This document shows, one piece after another, positions 39,940 through 49,740 of a stretch of DNA of 64,000 nt; position 1 is the stretch's first letter; each line of letters starts with the position of its first letter. This stretch comes from Pseudomonas koreensis. GTDB lineage: Bacteria; Pseudomonadota; Gammaproteobacteria; Pseudomonadales; Pseudomonadaceae. Below the pieces are notes generated by a model. The model searched no databases. It worked only from the letters and a program-made list of their open reading frames with translations, and was not told the DNA's origin. A program made the position numbers and the translations under genes. The stretch is from the NCBI RefSeq assembly GCF_024169245.1, contig NZ_JALJWP010000001.1, positions 3,225,501 through 3,289,500 on the forward strand, in the 5' to 3' direction.

Positions 39940-40665
39940 ATGCTGGATCAGCTCGATCCCCCGGTCATCAGCGGCGAAGATTCCGAGACGCTGTCGGAAA
40001 ACGTCTTCCGACGCATTCAGGCCGCCATCGTAAAGGGCGAGATCGCTCCGGGCAGCAAGATTTCCGAGCCGGAGCTGGCGCGCACCTATGGCATCAGCCG
40101 GGGGCCGTTGCGTGAGGCGATCCACCGTCTGGAAGGCCAGCGCCTGCTGGTGCGTGTGCCGCACGTGGGGGCGCGGGTGGTCTCACTCAGCCATGCCGAA
40201 TTGATCGAACTCTACGAAATCCGCGAATCCCTCGAAGGCATGGCCTGCCGCCTCGCTGCCGAGCGCATGAGCGTCGCGGAAATCGACGAGTTGCGCCGGG
40301 TGCTGGAAACCCACGAGCGCGATGCGGCGTTTCAGGCCGGCGTCGGTTACTACCAGCAGGAAGGCGATTTCGACTTTCATTACCGGATCATCCAGGGTAG
40401 CGGCAATCGCACGCTGACGCAGATGCTCTGCGGCGAGCTGTATCAACTGGTGCGCATGTACCGCATCCAGTTTTCCACCACGCCGAACCGCCCGCACCAG
40501 GCCTTCGCCGAACACCACCGCATTCTCGATGCCATCGCCGACCGTGACGGCGAGCTCGCGGAATTGTTGATGCGCCGCCACATCGGTGCCTCGAAACGCA
40601 ACATCGCCCGTCACTACGAGGACGGCGCCCACAACCAGACAGCCACTGAACGAGGTGACTCATGA
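39940..40665 (+). CDS. prpR: GntR-family regulator of the methylcitrate cluster
   Basis: A 241-residue GntR/FadR-type regulator. The N-terminal winged HTH is at about 20-85 ([40 protein letters not shown]). An all-helical FCD ligand domain follows ([35 protein letters not shown], with His residues typical of the metal/ligand site). It starts at ATG 39940; the TTG at 39916 is possible but has no advantage. Its stop overlaps the prpB start (ATGA), so it heads the operon and is likely autoregulated through the palindromes upstream. Confidence 0.9.
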   Translation: MLDQLDPPVISGEDSETLSENVFRRIQAAIVKGEIAPGSKISEPELARTYGISRGPLREAIHRLEGQRLLVRVPHVGARVVSLSHAELIELYEIRESLEGMACRLAAERMSVAEIDELRRVLETHERDAAFQAGVGYYQQEGDFDFHYRIIQGSGNRTLTQMLCGELYQLVRMYRIQFSTTPNRPHQAFAEHHRILDAIADRDGELAELLMRRHIGASKRNIARHYEDGAHNQTATERGDS

Positions 40666-41552
40666 GTTCCAACCTGAACACGCCGGGCCAGCGCTTCCGC
40701 GATGCGGTCGCCAGCGAGCATCCTTTGCAAGTGGTCGGCGCGATCAACGCCAACCACGCGCTGCTGGCCAAACGCGCCGGTTTCAAGGCGATCTACCTCT
40801 CCGGTGGCGGTGTGGCCGCGGGATCTCTTGGCGTGCCGGACCTGGGCATTACCGGGCTGGATGATGTGCTGACCGACGTGCGCCGCATCACCGATGTCTG
40901 CGACCTGCCGCTGCTGGTAGACGTGGATACCGGTTTCGGTTCGTCGGCGTTCAACGTCGCGCGCACGGTCAAGTCAATGATCAAGTTCGGCGCGGCGGCG
41001 ATTCACATCGAGGATCAGGTCGGCGCCAAGCGCTGCGGCCATCGCCCTAATAAAGAAATCGTCAGCCAGCAGGAAATGGTCGACCGCATCAAAGCCGCCG
41101 TCGATGCACGCACCGACGACAGCTTCGTGATCATGGCGCGAACCGATGCGCTGGCGGTGGAAGGTCTGGAATCGGCACTTGATCGGGCAGCGGCGTGCAT
41201 CGAGGCCGGCGCTGACATGATTTTCCCTGAGGCGATTACCGAGCTGGACATGTACAAGCTGTTCGCCAACCGCGTGAAAGCGCCGATCCTCGCCAACATC
41301 ACCGAGTTCGGTGCGACCCCGCTGTACACCACCGAGCAACTGGCCGGCGCTGACGTCTCGCTGGTGCTTTACCCGCTGTCGGCGTTCCGCGCGATGAACA
41401 AGGCAGCGGAAAACGTCTACACGGCGATCCGCCGCGATGGCACGCAACAGAATGTCATCGACACCATGCAGACTCGCATGGAGCTCTACGATCGTATCGA
41501 TTACCACACGTTCGAGCAGAAGCTCGATGCATTGTTTGCCGCGAAAAAATGA
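40662..41552 (+). CDS. prpB: 2-methylisocitrate lyase
   Basis: A 296-residue enzyme of the isocitrate lyase/PEP mutase superfamily that splits 2-methylisocitrate to pyruvate and succinate, the last step of the cycle. The catalytic Cys125 lies in the family signature [23 protein letters not shown] is the metal-binding region and [15 protein letters not shown] is also typical. The length matches PrpB and not the much longer isocitrate lyase. It overlaps prpR by four bases and is followed by a palindromic repeat before prpC. Confidence 0.95.
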   Translation: MSSNLNTPGQRFRDAVASEHPLQVVGAINANHALLAKRAGFKAIYLSGGGVAAGSLGVPDLGITGLDDVLTDVRRITDVCDLPLLVDVDTGFGSSAFNVARTVKSMIKFGAAAIHIEDQVGAKRCGHRPNKEIVSQQEMVDRIKAAVDARTDDSFVIMARTDALAVEGLESALDRAAACIEAGADMIFPEAITELDMYKLFANRVKAPILANITEFGATPLYTTEQLAGADVSLVLYPLSAFRAMNKAAENVYTAIRRDGTQQNVIDTMQTRMELYDRIDYHTFEQKLDALFAAKK

Positions 41553-41561
41553 TTGAAAGAT

Positions 41562-41644
41562 CAAAAGATCGCAGCCTCGTTTCACTCGACAGCTCCTACA
41601 GGAACGCGGTCGATGTAGGAGCTGCCGAAGGCTGCGATCTTTTG
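41562..41644. repeat. GATCGCAGCC-type palindromic repeat within prp operon
   Basis: Outer arms CAAAAGATCGCAGCC and GGCTGCGATCTTTTG with inner AGCTCCTACA/TGTAGGAGCT, in the 146-base prpB-prpC gap. The left arm carries a CGTTTCACTCGA insertion-like divergence relative to other copies. Confidence 0.9.
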
Positions 41645-41698
41645 CGAACAACACCGTAATTGCAGATTCCCTAACAAATTCAAAAATTGGAGATAGCG

Positions 41699-42826
41699 AT
41701 GGCCGAAGCAAAAGTACTCAGTGGCGCCGGACTCCGGGGTCAGGTAGCCGGGCAGACCGCACTGTCCACCGTGGGCCAGGCCGGTGCCGGGCTGACCTAT
41801 CGCGGCTACGACGTGCGTGAACTGGCCGCCGACGCGCAATTTGAAGAAGTCGCCTATCTGCTGCTGTACGGCGAACTGCCGACCAAAGCGCAACTGGCCG
41901 ACTACCAGAGCAAACTGAGCAAGCTGCGCGATCTGCCGCAAGCGCTGAAAGAAGTGCTCGAACGCATTCCCGCCGACGCGCATCCGATGGACGTCATGCG
42001 CACTGGTTGCTCGTTCCTCGGCAACATCGAGCCGGAGAAAGACTTCTCCGAGCAGCGCGACAAGACCGACCGCTTGCTCGCGGCGTTCCCGGCGATCATG
42101 TGCTACTGGTATCGCTTCAGCCACGACGGCAAACGCATCGATTGCGTCAGCGATGAGCCGTCCATCGGCGGCCACTTCCTGCATTTGCTGCACGGCAAGA
42201 AACCGAGCGAACTGCACGTCAAAGTCATGAACGTGTCGCTGATCCTCTACGCCGAGCACGAATTCAACGCCTCAACCTTCACCGCGCGTGTTTGCGCTTC
42301 GACGCTGTCGGATTTGTTTTCGTGCGTGACGGCGGCCATCGGTTCGCTGCGTGGGCCGTTGCACGGCGGCGCCAACGAAGCGGCGATGGAAATGATCGAG
42401 CGCTTCTCGTCGCCAGAAGAGGCGATCAAAGGCACCCTCGGCATGCTCGAGCGCAAGGACAAGATCATGGGCTTCGGCCACGCGATCTATAAGGACAGCG
42501 ATCCGCGCAACGAGGTGATCAAGGGCTGGGCGAAAAAACTCGCTGACGAGGTCGGCGACAAGGTGTTGTTCCCGGTATCGGAGGCCATCGACAAGACCAT
42601 GTGGGAGCAGAAGAAACTGTTCCCGAATGCCGACTTCTACCATGCCTCGGCGTACCATTTCATGGGCATCCCGACCAAGCTGTTCACGCCGATTTTCGTC
42701 TGCTCGCGCCTGACCGGCTGGGCCGCGCACGTGTTCGAACAACGCGCCAACAACCGCATCATCCGTCCGAGCGCCGAGTATGTCGGCGTCGAACAGCGCA
42801 AGTTCGTGCCAATCGAACGTCGCTGA
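41699..42826 (+). CDS. prpC: 2-methylcitrate synthase
   Basis: A 375-residue citrate-synthase-family enzyme that condenses propionyl-CoA with oxaloacetate. His187 in AEHEFNASTFTARV and His222 in GPLHGGANEAAMEM are the active-site histidines, and the third catalytic residue lies in the DFYHASAYHFMGIP region. The short length and start (AEAKVLSGAGLRGQVAGQTA) identify the methylcitrate type rather than the longer gltA product. ATG 41699 has GGAG upstream. Downstream of it is another palindromic repeat, then acnD. Confidence 0.95.
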   Translation: MAEAKVLSGAGLRGQVAGQTALSTVGQAGAGLTYRGYDVRELAADAQFEEVAYLLLYGELPTKAQLADYQSKLSKLRDLPQALKEVLERIPADAHPMDVMRTGCSFLGNIEPEKDFSEQRDKTDRLLAAFPAIMCYWYRFSHDGKRIDCVSDEPSIGGHFLHLLHGKKPSELHVKVMNVSLILYAEHEFNASTFTARVCASTLSDLFSCVTAAIGSLRGPLHGGANEAAMEMIERFSSPEEAIKGTLGMLERKDKIMGFGHAIYKDSDPRNEVIKGWAKKLADEVGDKVLFPVSEAIDKTMWEQKKLFPNADFYHASAYHFMGIPTKLFTPIFVCSRLTGWAAHVFEQRANNRIIRPSAEYVGVEQRKFVPIERR

Positions 42827-42860
42827 ATGGTGGGCTGACCCGAGTACACCGCAGACCCCC

Positions 42861-42946
42861 TGTAGGAGCTGCCGAAGGCTGCGATCTTTTGACTTTGATT
42901 TTCCAGAAGCAAGATCAAAAGATCGCAGCCTTCGGCAGCTCCTACA
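42861..42946. repeat. GATCGCAGCC-type repeat, reversed arm order, within prp operon
   Basis: Left arm TGTAGGAGCTGCCGAAGGCT with GCGATCTTTTG, right arm CAAAAGATCGCAGCC with TTCGGCAGCTCCTACA. The arms are in the opposite order to the copies at 6146 and 41562. It lies in the prpC-acnD gap. Confidence 0.9.
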
Positions 42947-43018
42947 CGGGGCGGTGTGACCCTTGAGGTCGGTGTAACGCCCATCACTTGAAATCACCGT
43001 GACCCGAGTCCTGACCCG

Positions 43019-45613
43019 ATGAACACAGAATTCCGCAAGAACCTGCCCGGCACGCCGCTGGATTACTTCGACACCCGCGCGGCGGTCGAGGCGATTGCGC
43101 CCGGCAGCTACGACACCCTGCCGTACACCTCCCGCGTGCTGGCGGAAAACCTTGTGCGTCGCTGCGACCCGGCCACGCTCACCGACTCGCTCAAGCAACT
43201 GATCGAACGCAAGCGCGACCTCGATTTCCCGTGGTTCCCGGCGCGGGTGGTCTGCCATGACATCCTCGGCCAGACCGCGCTGGTCGACCTCGCCGGTCTG
43301 CGTGACGCCATCGCTTTGCAGGGCGGTGACCCGGCGCAGGTCAACCCGGTGGTGCCGACGCAATTGATCGTCGACCACTCGCTGGCCGTCGAGGCGGGCG
43401 GTTTCGATGCCCAGGCGTTCGAGAAAAACCGCGCCATTGAAGATCGCCGCAACGAAGACCGTTTCCACTTCATCAACTGGACCAAAAAGGCCTTCAAGAA
43501 CGTCGACGTGATCCCGCCGGGCAACGGCATCATGCACCAGATCAACCTGGAGAAAATGTCGCCGGTGATTCAGGTGCGCGAAGGCGTGGCGTTCCCGGAC
43601 ACTTGCGTCGGCACCGACAGCCATACCCCGCACGTCGATGCGCTGGGCGTGATCGCCATCGGCGTCGGCGGCCTCGAAGCCGAGAGCGTGATGCTCGGCC
43701 GCGCGTCGTGGATGCGCCTGCCGGAAAGCGTCGGCGTCGAACTGACAGGCAAGCTGCAACCGGGCATCACCGCCACCGACATGGTCCTGGCCCTGACCGA
43801 ATATCTGCGCAAGCAGAAAGTCGTCGGCGCCTGGCTGGAGTTCTTCGGCGAAGGTGCAGCGGCGCTGACCCTCGGCGATCGCGCGACCATCTCCAATATG
43901 GCCCCGGAGTACGGCGCCACGGCGGCGATGTTCTATATCGATCAGCAAACCATCGATTACCTGAAGCTGACCGGCCGTGAAGATCAGCAGGTTCAACTGG
44001 TCGAGCAATACGCCAGATTGACCGGTCTGTGGGCCGACAGTCTGAAAGGCGCGCAATACGAGCGTGGCCTGACCTTCGACCTGTCTTCGGTGGTGCGCAA
44101 CATGGCTGGCCCGAGCAACCCGCACGCTCGCGTCGCGGTATCGGATCTGGCGGCCAAAGGCATCTCCGGCCAGTGGGATGACGTGCCGGGGCAAATGCCC
44201 GACGGCGCGGTGATCATCGCCGCCATCACCAGTTGCACCAACACCAGCAACCCGCGCAACGTCATCGCCGCTGGCCTCTTGGCGCGCAACGCCAACAAGC
44301 TCGGCCTGACCCGCAAGCCGTGGGTGAAATCCTCGCTGGCGCCGGGTTCGAAAACCGTCGCGCTGTACCTCGACGAAGCGGGGCTGATCACTGAGCTGGA
44401 ACAGCTCGGTTTCGGCGTCGTCGCGTTTGCCTGCACCACCTGCAATGGCATGTCCGGCGCCCTCGATCCGCTGATCCAGCAAGAGATCATCGACCGCGAT
44501 CTGTATGCGACCGCCGTGTTGTCTGGCAACCGCAACTTTGACGGGCGCATTCACCCGTACGCCAAGCAGGCGTTTCTCGCCTCGCCGCCGCTGGTAGTCG
44601 CTTATGCGATCGCCGGGACCATCCGTTTCGATATCGAAAAGGATGTGCTGGGCGTGGTGGATGGTCGGGAAATCCGCCTGAAAGACATCTGGCCGAGCGA
44701 CGAAGAAATCGATGCGGTGGTGAAGTCGTCGGTCAAGCCCGAGCAGTTCCGACAGGTCTACATTCCGATGTTCGCCGTGCATGAAGACACCGGGCCGAAA
44801 GTCGCGCCGCTGTACGACTGGCGCGAGATGAGCACCTACATCCGCCGTCCGCCGTACTGGGAAGGCGCACTGGCCGGCGCCCGTCCATTGAAAGGCATGC
44901 GCCCGCTGGCGGTGCTGCCGGACAACATCACCACCGATCACCTGTCGCCGTCCAACGCGATCATGCTCGACAGCGCCGCCGGCGAATACCTGGCGAAAAT
45001 GGGCTTGCCGGAGGAGGACTTCAACTCCTACGCCACCCACCGTGGCGACCACCTGACCGCCCAGCGCGCGACGTTCGCCAACCCGAAACTGTTCAACGAA
45101 ATGGTCGTGGAAAACGGCAAGGTCAAACAGGGTTCGCTGGCCCGCGTCGAGCCGGAAGGCCAGGTCATGCGCATGTGGGAAGCCATCGAAACCTACATGC
45201 AGCGCAAGCAGCCGCTGATCATCATTGCCGGTGCCGACTACGGTCAGGGTTCGTCCCGTGATTGGGCGGCCAAAGGCGTGCGCCTTGCCGGTGTCGAGGC
45301 GATTGCCGCTGAAGGGTTCGAGCGCATTCACCGCACCAACCTGGTGGGCATGGGTGTGTTGCCGCTGGAATTCAAACCCGGCACCAACCGCCACACCCTG
45401 GCCATTGATGGTAGCGAAACCTATGACGTGATCGGTGAACGCAAGCCGCGCGCGGATCTGACGCTGGTGATTCATCGCAAGAATGGCGAGCGTGTGGAAG
45501 TGCCGGTGACCTGCCGTCTCGATACCGCTGAAGAAGTGTCGATCTACGAGGCGGGCGGCGTGCTGCAGCGCTTCGCTCAGGACTTTCTCGAAGGGTCGGC
45601 GGTAGCCGTTTAA
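43019..45613 (+). CDS. acnD: Fe/S-dependent 2-methylcitrate dehydratase AcnD
   Basis: An 864-residue aconitase-family enzyme that dehydrates 2-methylcitrate to 2-methyl-trans-aconitate. [4Fe-4S] ligands are Cys406 in ITSCTNTSNP and Cys472/Cys475 in ACTTCNGMSG. The swivel domain with YGQGSSRDWAAKG and GFERIHRTNLVGMGVLPLEF forms the C-terminus. The length and its place between prpC and prpF identify AcnD rather than AcnA. AcnD needs PrpF to give a product usable by the next aconitase, and prpF is next. The start ATG 43019 lacks a strong SD but matches the family. Confidence 0.95.
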   Translation: MNTEFRKNLPGTPLDYFDTRAAVEAIAPGSYDTLPYTSRVLAENLVRRCDPATLTDSLKQLIERKRDLDFPWFPARVVCHDILGQTALVDLAGLRDAIALQGGDPAQVNPVVPTQLIVDHSLAVEAGGFDAQAFEKNRAIEDRRNEDRFHFINWTKKAFKNVDVIPPGNGIMHQINLEKMSPVIQVREGVAFPDTCVGTDSHTPHVDALGVIAIGVGGLEAESVMLGRASWMRLPESVGVELTGKLQPGITATDMVLALTEYLRKQKVVGAWLEFFGEGAAALTLGDRATISNMAPEYGATAAMFYIDQQTIDYLKLTGREDQQVQLVEQYARLTGLWADSLKGAQYERGLTFDLSSVVRNMAGPSNPHARVAVSDLAAKGISGQWDDVPGQMPDGAVIIAAITSCTNTSNPRNVIAAGLLARNANKLGLTRKPWVKSSLAPGSKTVALYLDEAGLITELEQLGFGVVAFACTTCNGMSGALDPLIQQEIIDRDLYATAVLSGNRNFDGRIHPYAKQAFLASPPLVVAYAIAGTIRFDIEKDVLGVVDGREIRLKDIWPSDEEIDAVVKSSVKPEQFRQVYIPMFAVHEDTGPKVAPLYDWREMSTYIRRPPYWEGALAGARPLKGMRPLAVLPDNITTDHLSPSNAIMLDSAAGEYLAKMGLPEEDFNSYATHRGDHLTAQRATFANPKLFNEMVVENGKVKQGSLARVEPEGQVMRMWEAIETYMQRKQPLIIIAGADYGQGSSRDWAAKGVRLAGVEAIAAEGFERIHRTNLVGMGVLPLEFKPGTNRHTLAIDGSETYDVIGERKPRADLTLVIHRKNGERVEVPVTCRLDTAEEVSIYEAGGVLQRFAQDFLEGSAVAV

Positions 45614-45668
45614 ACAGGTTCAGCGGCCAATGGGTGATCAGTCCCTTGGCCGCTTCAAAGGAGCAATC

Positions 45669-46859
45669 ATGGCTCACGCACCACAGATTAAAATCCCAGC
45701 CACCTACATGCGCGGCGGCACCAGCAAAGGCGTGTTCTTCAGTCTGACCGATCTGCCCGAAGCCGCGCAGGTTCCTGGCCCGGCACGCGATGCGCTGCTG
45801 CTGCGGGTGATCGGCAGTCCCGACCCGTACGACAAGCAAATCGACGGCATGGGCGGCGCGACGTCCAGTACCAGCAAAACCGTAATCCTGTCGAAGAGCA
45901 CCCGCGCCGATCACGACGTCGATTACCTGTTCGGCCAAGTGTCGATCGACAAGCCGTTCGTCGACTGGAGCGGCAACTGCGGCAACCTCTCGGCGGCGGT
46001 CGGTTCGTTCGCCATCAGCAACGGTCTGGTTGACGCCAGCCGCATTCCGCACAACGGCGTGGCGGTGGTGCGCGTGTGGCAGGCCAACATCGGCAAGACC
46101 ATCATCGCCCACGTGCCGATCACCAACGGCGAAGTGCAGGAAACCGGTGATTTCGAACTCGACGGCGTGACCTTTCCGGCGGCCGAAGTGCAGGTTGAAT
46201 TCATGGATCCGGCGGCGGAAGAAGAGGGTGGCGGCGGCTCGATGTTCCCCACCGGTAATCTGGTCGATGAGCTGGAGGTGCCGGGTGTCGGCACGTTCAA
46301 GGCGACCATGATCAATGCCGGGATCCCGACGATATTTGTCAACGCCGAAGACATCGGCTACACCGGCACCGAACTGCAAGGCGCGATCAATGGCGATCCG
46401 AAAGCGTTGCTGATGTTCGAGACGATTCGTGCCTACGGTGCGTTGCGTATGGGCCTGATCTCGAACCTGGAAGAAGCGGCGAAACGGCAGCACACGCCGA
46501 AAGTCGCGTTTGTCGCCAAACCTGCGGATTACGTCGCGTCGAGTGGCAAAGCGATTGCTGCTGGTGATGTGGACCTGCTGGTGCGCGCGTTGTCGATGGG
46601 CAAACTGCATCACGCGATGATGGGCACGGCGGCGGTGGCGATCGGCACGGCGGCGGCGATTTCCGGCACGTTGGTGAATCTTGCTGCTGGTGGGGCTGAG
46701 CGCAACGCCGTGCGTTTCGGCCATCCGTCGGGAACGTTGCGCGTGGGCGCTGAGGCGACGCTGGAAAACGGCGAGTGGGTGGTGAAGAAAGCCATCATGA
46801 GCCGCAGTGCGCGGGTGTTGATGGAAGGGTATGTGCGCGTGCCCGCTGACTCGTTCTGA
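45669..46859 (+). CDS. prpF: 2-methylaconitate cis-trans isomerase
   Basis: A 396-residue protein of the PrpF family, with a diaminopimelate-epimerase-like fold. It isomerises 2-methyl-trans-aconitate to the cis form after AcnD. YMRGGTSKGVFFSLTDLP at the N-terminus and WSGNCGNLSAAVGSFAI (about 104-120) are family signatures; the NINAGIPTIFVNAED region and the C-terminal GHPSGTLRVGA are further hallmarks. ATG 45669 follows AAAGGAG, and is 56 bases after acnD. A 175-base palindromic element lies downstream, before prpD. Confidence 0.94.
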   Translation: MAHAPQIKIPATYMRGGTSKGVFFSLTDLPEAAQVPGPARDALLLRVIGSPDPYDKQIDGMGGATSSTSKTVILSKSTRADHDVDYLFGQVSIDKPFVDWSGNCGNLSAAVGSFAISNGLVDASRIPHNGVAVVRVWQANIGKTIIAHVPITNGEVQETGDFELDGVTFPAAEVQVEFMDPAAEEEGGGGSMFPTGNLVDELEVPGVGTFKATMINAGIPTIFVNAEDIGYTGTELQGAINGDPKALLMFETIRAYGALRMGLISNLEEAAKRQHTPKVAFVAKPADYVASSGKAIAAGDVDLLVRALSMGKLHHAMMGTAAVAIGTAAAISGTLVNLAAGGAERNAVRFGHPSGTLRVGAEATLENGEWVVKKAIMSRSARVLMEGYVRVPADSF

Positions 46860-46871
46860 CTCGACATTTTA

Positions 46872-47046
46872 CCCTCACCCCAGCCCTCTCCCGGAGGGAG
46901 AGGGGGCCGACCGAGGTGTCTTGCGTGGTACATCGACCTGAAAGACCGAGGCGATTATGGATTCAGCGATGGACTTTCAGGTCGGTGAACCCCTACAGCA
47001 TCCCCCAATCGGTCCCCTCTCCCTCGGGAGAGGGCTAGGGTGAGGG
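46872..47046. repeat. Large imperfect palindrome (CCCTCACCCCAGCCCTCTCC type) between prpF and prpD
   Basis: Outer arms CCCTCACCCCAGCCCTCTCC and CTCCCTCGGGAGAGGGCTAG with GGTGAGGG, separated by about 130 bases. An inner perfect inverted repeat CGACCTGAAAG (46934-46944) / CTTTCAGGTCG (46974-46984) is nested inside. The nested ends suggest a small non-autonomous element. Confidence 0.8.
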
Positions 47047-47151
47047 GCTACCCCCTGACACGACACAAAAAAACAGACAACAACCACCCCTAAAACAGCC
47101 AAGCCCTTGAGGAAGACCCAACCACTCATTTCCCCGAACAGGAGAATCACC

Positions 47152-48636
47152 ATGAGCGCCAACGTCGACCTGAACAACCGTCCCGACTACGACCGTGTCC
47201 TGCAGGACATCGCCGATTACGTCCTCACCTTCAAGCCAGAATCCGCCGAGGCGCTGAATACCGCGCGCAACTGCCTGATGGACACGCTGGGCTGCGGTCT
47301 GCTGGCCCTGCGTTTCCCTGAATGCACGAAACACCTCGGCCCGATCGTCGAAGGCACGGTTGTACCGTTCGGTGCACGAGTGCCAGGTACCCCTTATCGC
47401 CTCGACCCGGTCAAAGCCGCATGGGACATCGGCTGCATCGTCCGTTGGCTCGACTACAACGACACCTGGCTTGCCGCCGAATGGGGCCATCCATCGGATA
47501 ACCTCGGCGCCATTCTCGCCGTTGCCGATCACCTGTCGCAGAAACGCGTGGCCAACGGTGAAGCGCCGCTGACGATTCGCGACGTGCTGGAAGCGATGAT
47601 CATGGCCCACGAGATTCAAGGTGTGATCGCGCTGGAGAACTCCTTCAACCGCGTAGGACTCGATCACGTCATTCTGGTGAAAATCGCCTCGACTGCGGTC
47701 AGCGCCAGACTGATGGGTGCTAACCGTGAGCAGATGCTATCGGCGCTGTCCCATGCCTTCGCCGACGGTCAGGCGCTGCGTACCTATCGCCACGCACCGA
47801 ACGCCGGCTCGCGAAAATCCTGGGCGGCGGGGGATGCGGCGAGTCGCGGGGTGCGTCTGGCCGACATCGCCATGCGCGGCGAGATGGGCATTCCCGGTGT
47901 ATTGAGCGCGAAGCAATGGGGCTTCTATGACGTGTCGTTCAGCCACACCAACAACGATCTGGCGCTCAAGCCCGAGGACAAACGCGCTTTCAGCTTTTCC
48001 CGACCGTTCGGCAGTTACGTAATGGAAAACGTGCTGTTCAAGATCAGTTTTCCCGCCGAATTCCACGCGCAAACCGCGTGCGAAGCGGCGGTGACCTTGC
48101 ATCCGCAGGTGCGCAATCGCCTGCACGAGATCGACCGCATCGTCATTACCACCCACGAATCGGCGATCCGCATCATTTCCAAGGTCGGCCCGCTGGCCAA
48201 CGCTGCCGACCGCGATCATTGTCTGCAATACATGACCGCCGTGCCGCTGGCATTTGGCAATCTGGTGGCCGAGCACTACGAAGACGACTTCCACAAGGCG
48301 CACCCGATCATTGATGTGTTGCGCGAGAAAATGGTCATCGTCGAAGAACCGCGCTTCACCCGCGAATACCTCGAGTCCGACAAGCGCTCGATTGCCAATG
48401 CCGTGCAGGTGTTTTTCAAGGATGGCAGCAGCACCGAGAACGTCTTGGTGGAGTACCCGATCGGCCATCGCCGCCGTCGCGCCGAAGGCATTCCGCTGCT
48501 GGAAGACAAGTTCAAGGCCAACCTCGCCACGCGTTTCGCTGGCCAGTGTTGCGCTGAGATTTTTGCGCTGTGCGAGGATCAGGCGCGACTGGAGGCTACG
48601 CCGGTGAATCGATTCATCGACCTGTTTGTGCTCTGA
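47152..48636 (+). CDS. prpD: 2-methylcitrate dehydratase (cofactor-free)
   Basis: A 494-residue MmgE/PrpD-family dehydratase. It starts [20 protein letters not shown], with [20 protein letters not shown] at about 100-120 and [19 protein letters not shown] further on, both family blocks. It would convert 2-methylcitrate to 2-methyl-cis-aconitate without an Fe/S cluster, in parallel to AcnD/PrpF. ACAGGAG upstream supports ATG 47152. It is the last gene of the cluster, beyond a large palindrome, so its expression may be uncoupled from that of prpBC-acnD-prpF. A reversed REP doublet follows. Confidence 0.94.
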   Translation: MSANVDLNNRPDYDRVLQDIADYVLTFKPESAEALNTARNCLMDTLGCGLLALRFPECTKHLGPIVEGTVVPFGARVPGTPYRLDPVKAAWDIGCIVRWLDYNDTWLAAEWGHPSDNLGAILAVADHLSQKRVANGEAPLTIRDVLEAMIMAHEIQGVIALENSFNRVGLDHVILVKIASTAVSARLMGANREQMLSALSHAFADGQALRTYRHAPNAGSRKSWAAGDAASRGVRLADIAMRGEMGIPGVLSAKQWGFYDVSFSHTNNDLALKPEDKRAFSFSRPFGSYVMENVLFKISFPAEFHAQTACEAAVTLHPQVRNRLHEIDRIVITTHESAIRIISKVGPLANAADRDHCLQYMTAVPLAFGNLVAEHYEDDFHKAHPIIDVLREKMVIVEEPRFTREYLESDKRSIANAVQVFFKDGSSTENVLVEYPIGHRRRRAEGIPLLEDKFKANLATRFAGQCCAEIFALCEDQARLEATPVNRFIDLFVL

Positions 48637-48653
48637 CAGATCGCGTTATCGTT

Positions 48654-48727
48654 CTTCGCGAGCAAGCTCGCTCCCACAGTCGTTACGATGCAGATCCACT
48701 GTGGGAGCGAGCCTGCTCGCGAAGGCG
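48654..48727. repeat. REP doublet in outward orientation
   Basis: Left arm CTTCGCGAGCAAGCTCGCTC, right arm GAGCGAGCCTGCTCGCGAAG with CGCGA ends facing outward, as at 30341. The left copy has the AAGCTCG variant. Confidence 0.85.
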
Positions 48728-48747
48728 CCAGATCAGGCACCGCATAA

Positions 48748-49566
48748 CTACTTGAACCGCCGCTCAACCCCTTTCTCCACGAGAATCTTCGCCGAAATCT
48801 CTTCCACGGAAAAATGCGTGGAATTGATGTGCGGAATGTTCTCGCGGCGGAACAGATTCTCCACCTCACGCACTTCGAATTCGCACTGGGCGTAGCTCGA
48901 ATAGCGGCTGTTGGGCTTGCGCTCATTGCGGATCGCGGTGAGGCGATCAGGATCGATGGTCAGGCCGAACAGCTTGTGCTGGTGGGCGCGCAGGGCGGTC
49001 GGCAGGGTCAGGCGCTCCATGTCGTCTTCGGTCAGCGGATAGTTGGCCGCGCGGATGCCGAACTGCATGGCCATGTACAGACACGTCGGCGTTTTGCCGC
49101 ATCGCGACACGCCCACTAGTATCAGATCGGCTTTGTCGTAATAGTGGGTGCGCGCGCCGTCATCGTTGTCGAGGGCGAAGTTCACCGCCTCGATGCGCTC
49201 CATGTAATTGGAGTTGTGCCCGATGGAGTGGGACTTGCCGACGGTGTAGGAAGAGTGCTCGGTGAGCTCCTGTTCGAGCGGCGCGAGGAAGGTCGAGAAA
49301 ATGTCGATCATGAAACCATTCGACGTTGCGAGAATCTCACGGATGTCCTGATTGACGATGGTGTCGAAGATGATCGGCCGGAAGCCGTCGGTTTCAGCGG
49401 CTTTGTTGATTTGTTGTACCATGGCCCGCGCTTTTTCCACGCTGTCGATGTAGGGCCGCGTGAATTTGCTGAAGGTAATGTTTTCGAACTGCGCCAGCAG
49501 GCTTTGACCCAGGGTTTCGGCGGTAATGCCGGTGCCATCGGAGATGAAGAAAGCAGATCGTTTCAT
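48748..49566 (-). CDS. ppsR: PEP synthase regulatory protein (kinase/pyrophosphorylase)
   Basis: A 272-residue bifunctional regulator of the DUF299 family that inactivates PEP synthase by ADP-dependent phosphorylation and reactivates it by Pi-dependent dephosphorylation. It starts [20 protein letters not shown] and carries the P-loop [15 protein letters not shown] at about 151-165; the [20 protein letters not shown] region is also typical. ATG 49566 is chosen over a frame extending to 49596. It is divergent from ppsA, its target, across a 174-base shared promoter region. Confidence 0.94.
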   Translation of the reverse strand: MKRSAFFISDGTGITAETLGQSLLAQFENITFSKFTRPYIDSVEKARAMVQQINKAAETDGFRPIIFDTIVNQDIREILATSNGFMIDIFSTFLAPLEQELTEHSSYTVGKSHSIGHNSNYMERIEAVNFALDNDDGARTHYYDKADLILVGVSRCGKTPTCLYMAMQFGIRAANYPLTEDDMERLTLPTALRAHQHKLFGLTIDPDRLTAIRNERKPNSRYSSYAQCEFEVREVENLFRRENIPHINSTHFSVEEISAKILVEKGVERRFK

Positions 49567-49740
49567 TTGCACCTTGGGCCTTAGACTAATGAACATTCTT
49601 GGATATGATAGGCGCGATTTGCCGGCCGCCGTTGGCCCGCATTCTCACTTATTTTCCAGGTCCAGGCCATACAACCGGCCGAGGCTCCCCCGGGCCGCCG
49701 GTTTCTGAGCTTTTCCAACACAGTTAGTGGAGAGATCACC

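Noticed and set aside
42272..45475. 1067-residue open frame antisense to acnD and the end of prpC
   Set aside because: Long antisense frames are common in GC-rich coding DNA. Its composition is rich in His, Arg, Val and Asp with no domain, and the plus strand encodes PrpC and AcnD unambiguously.
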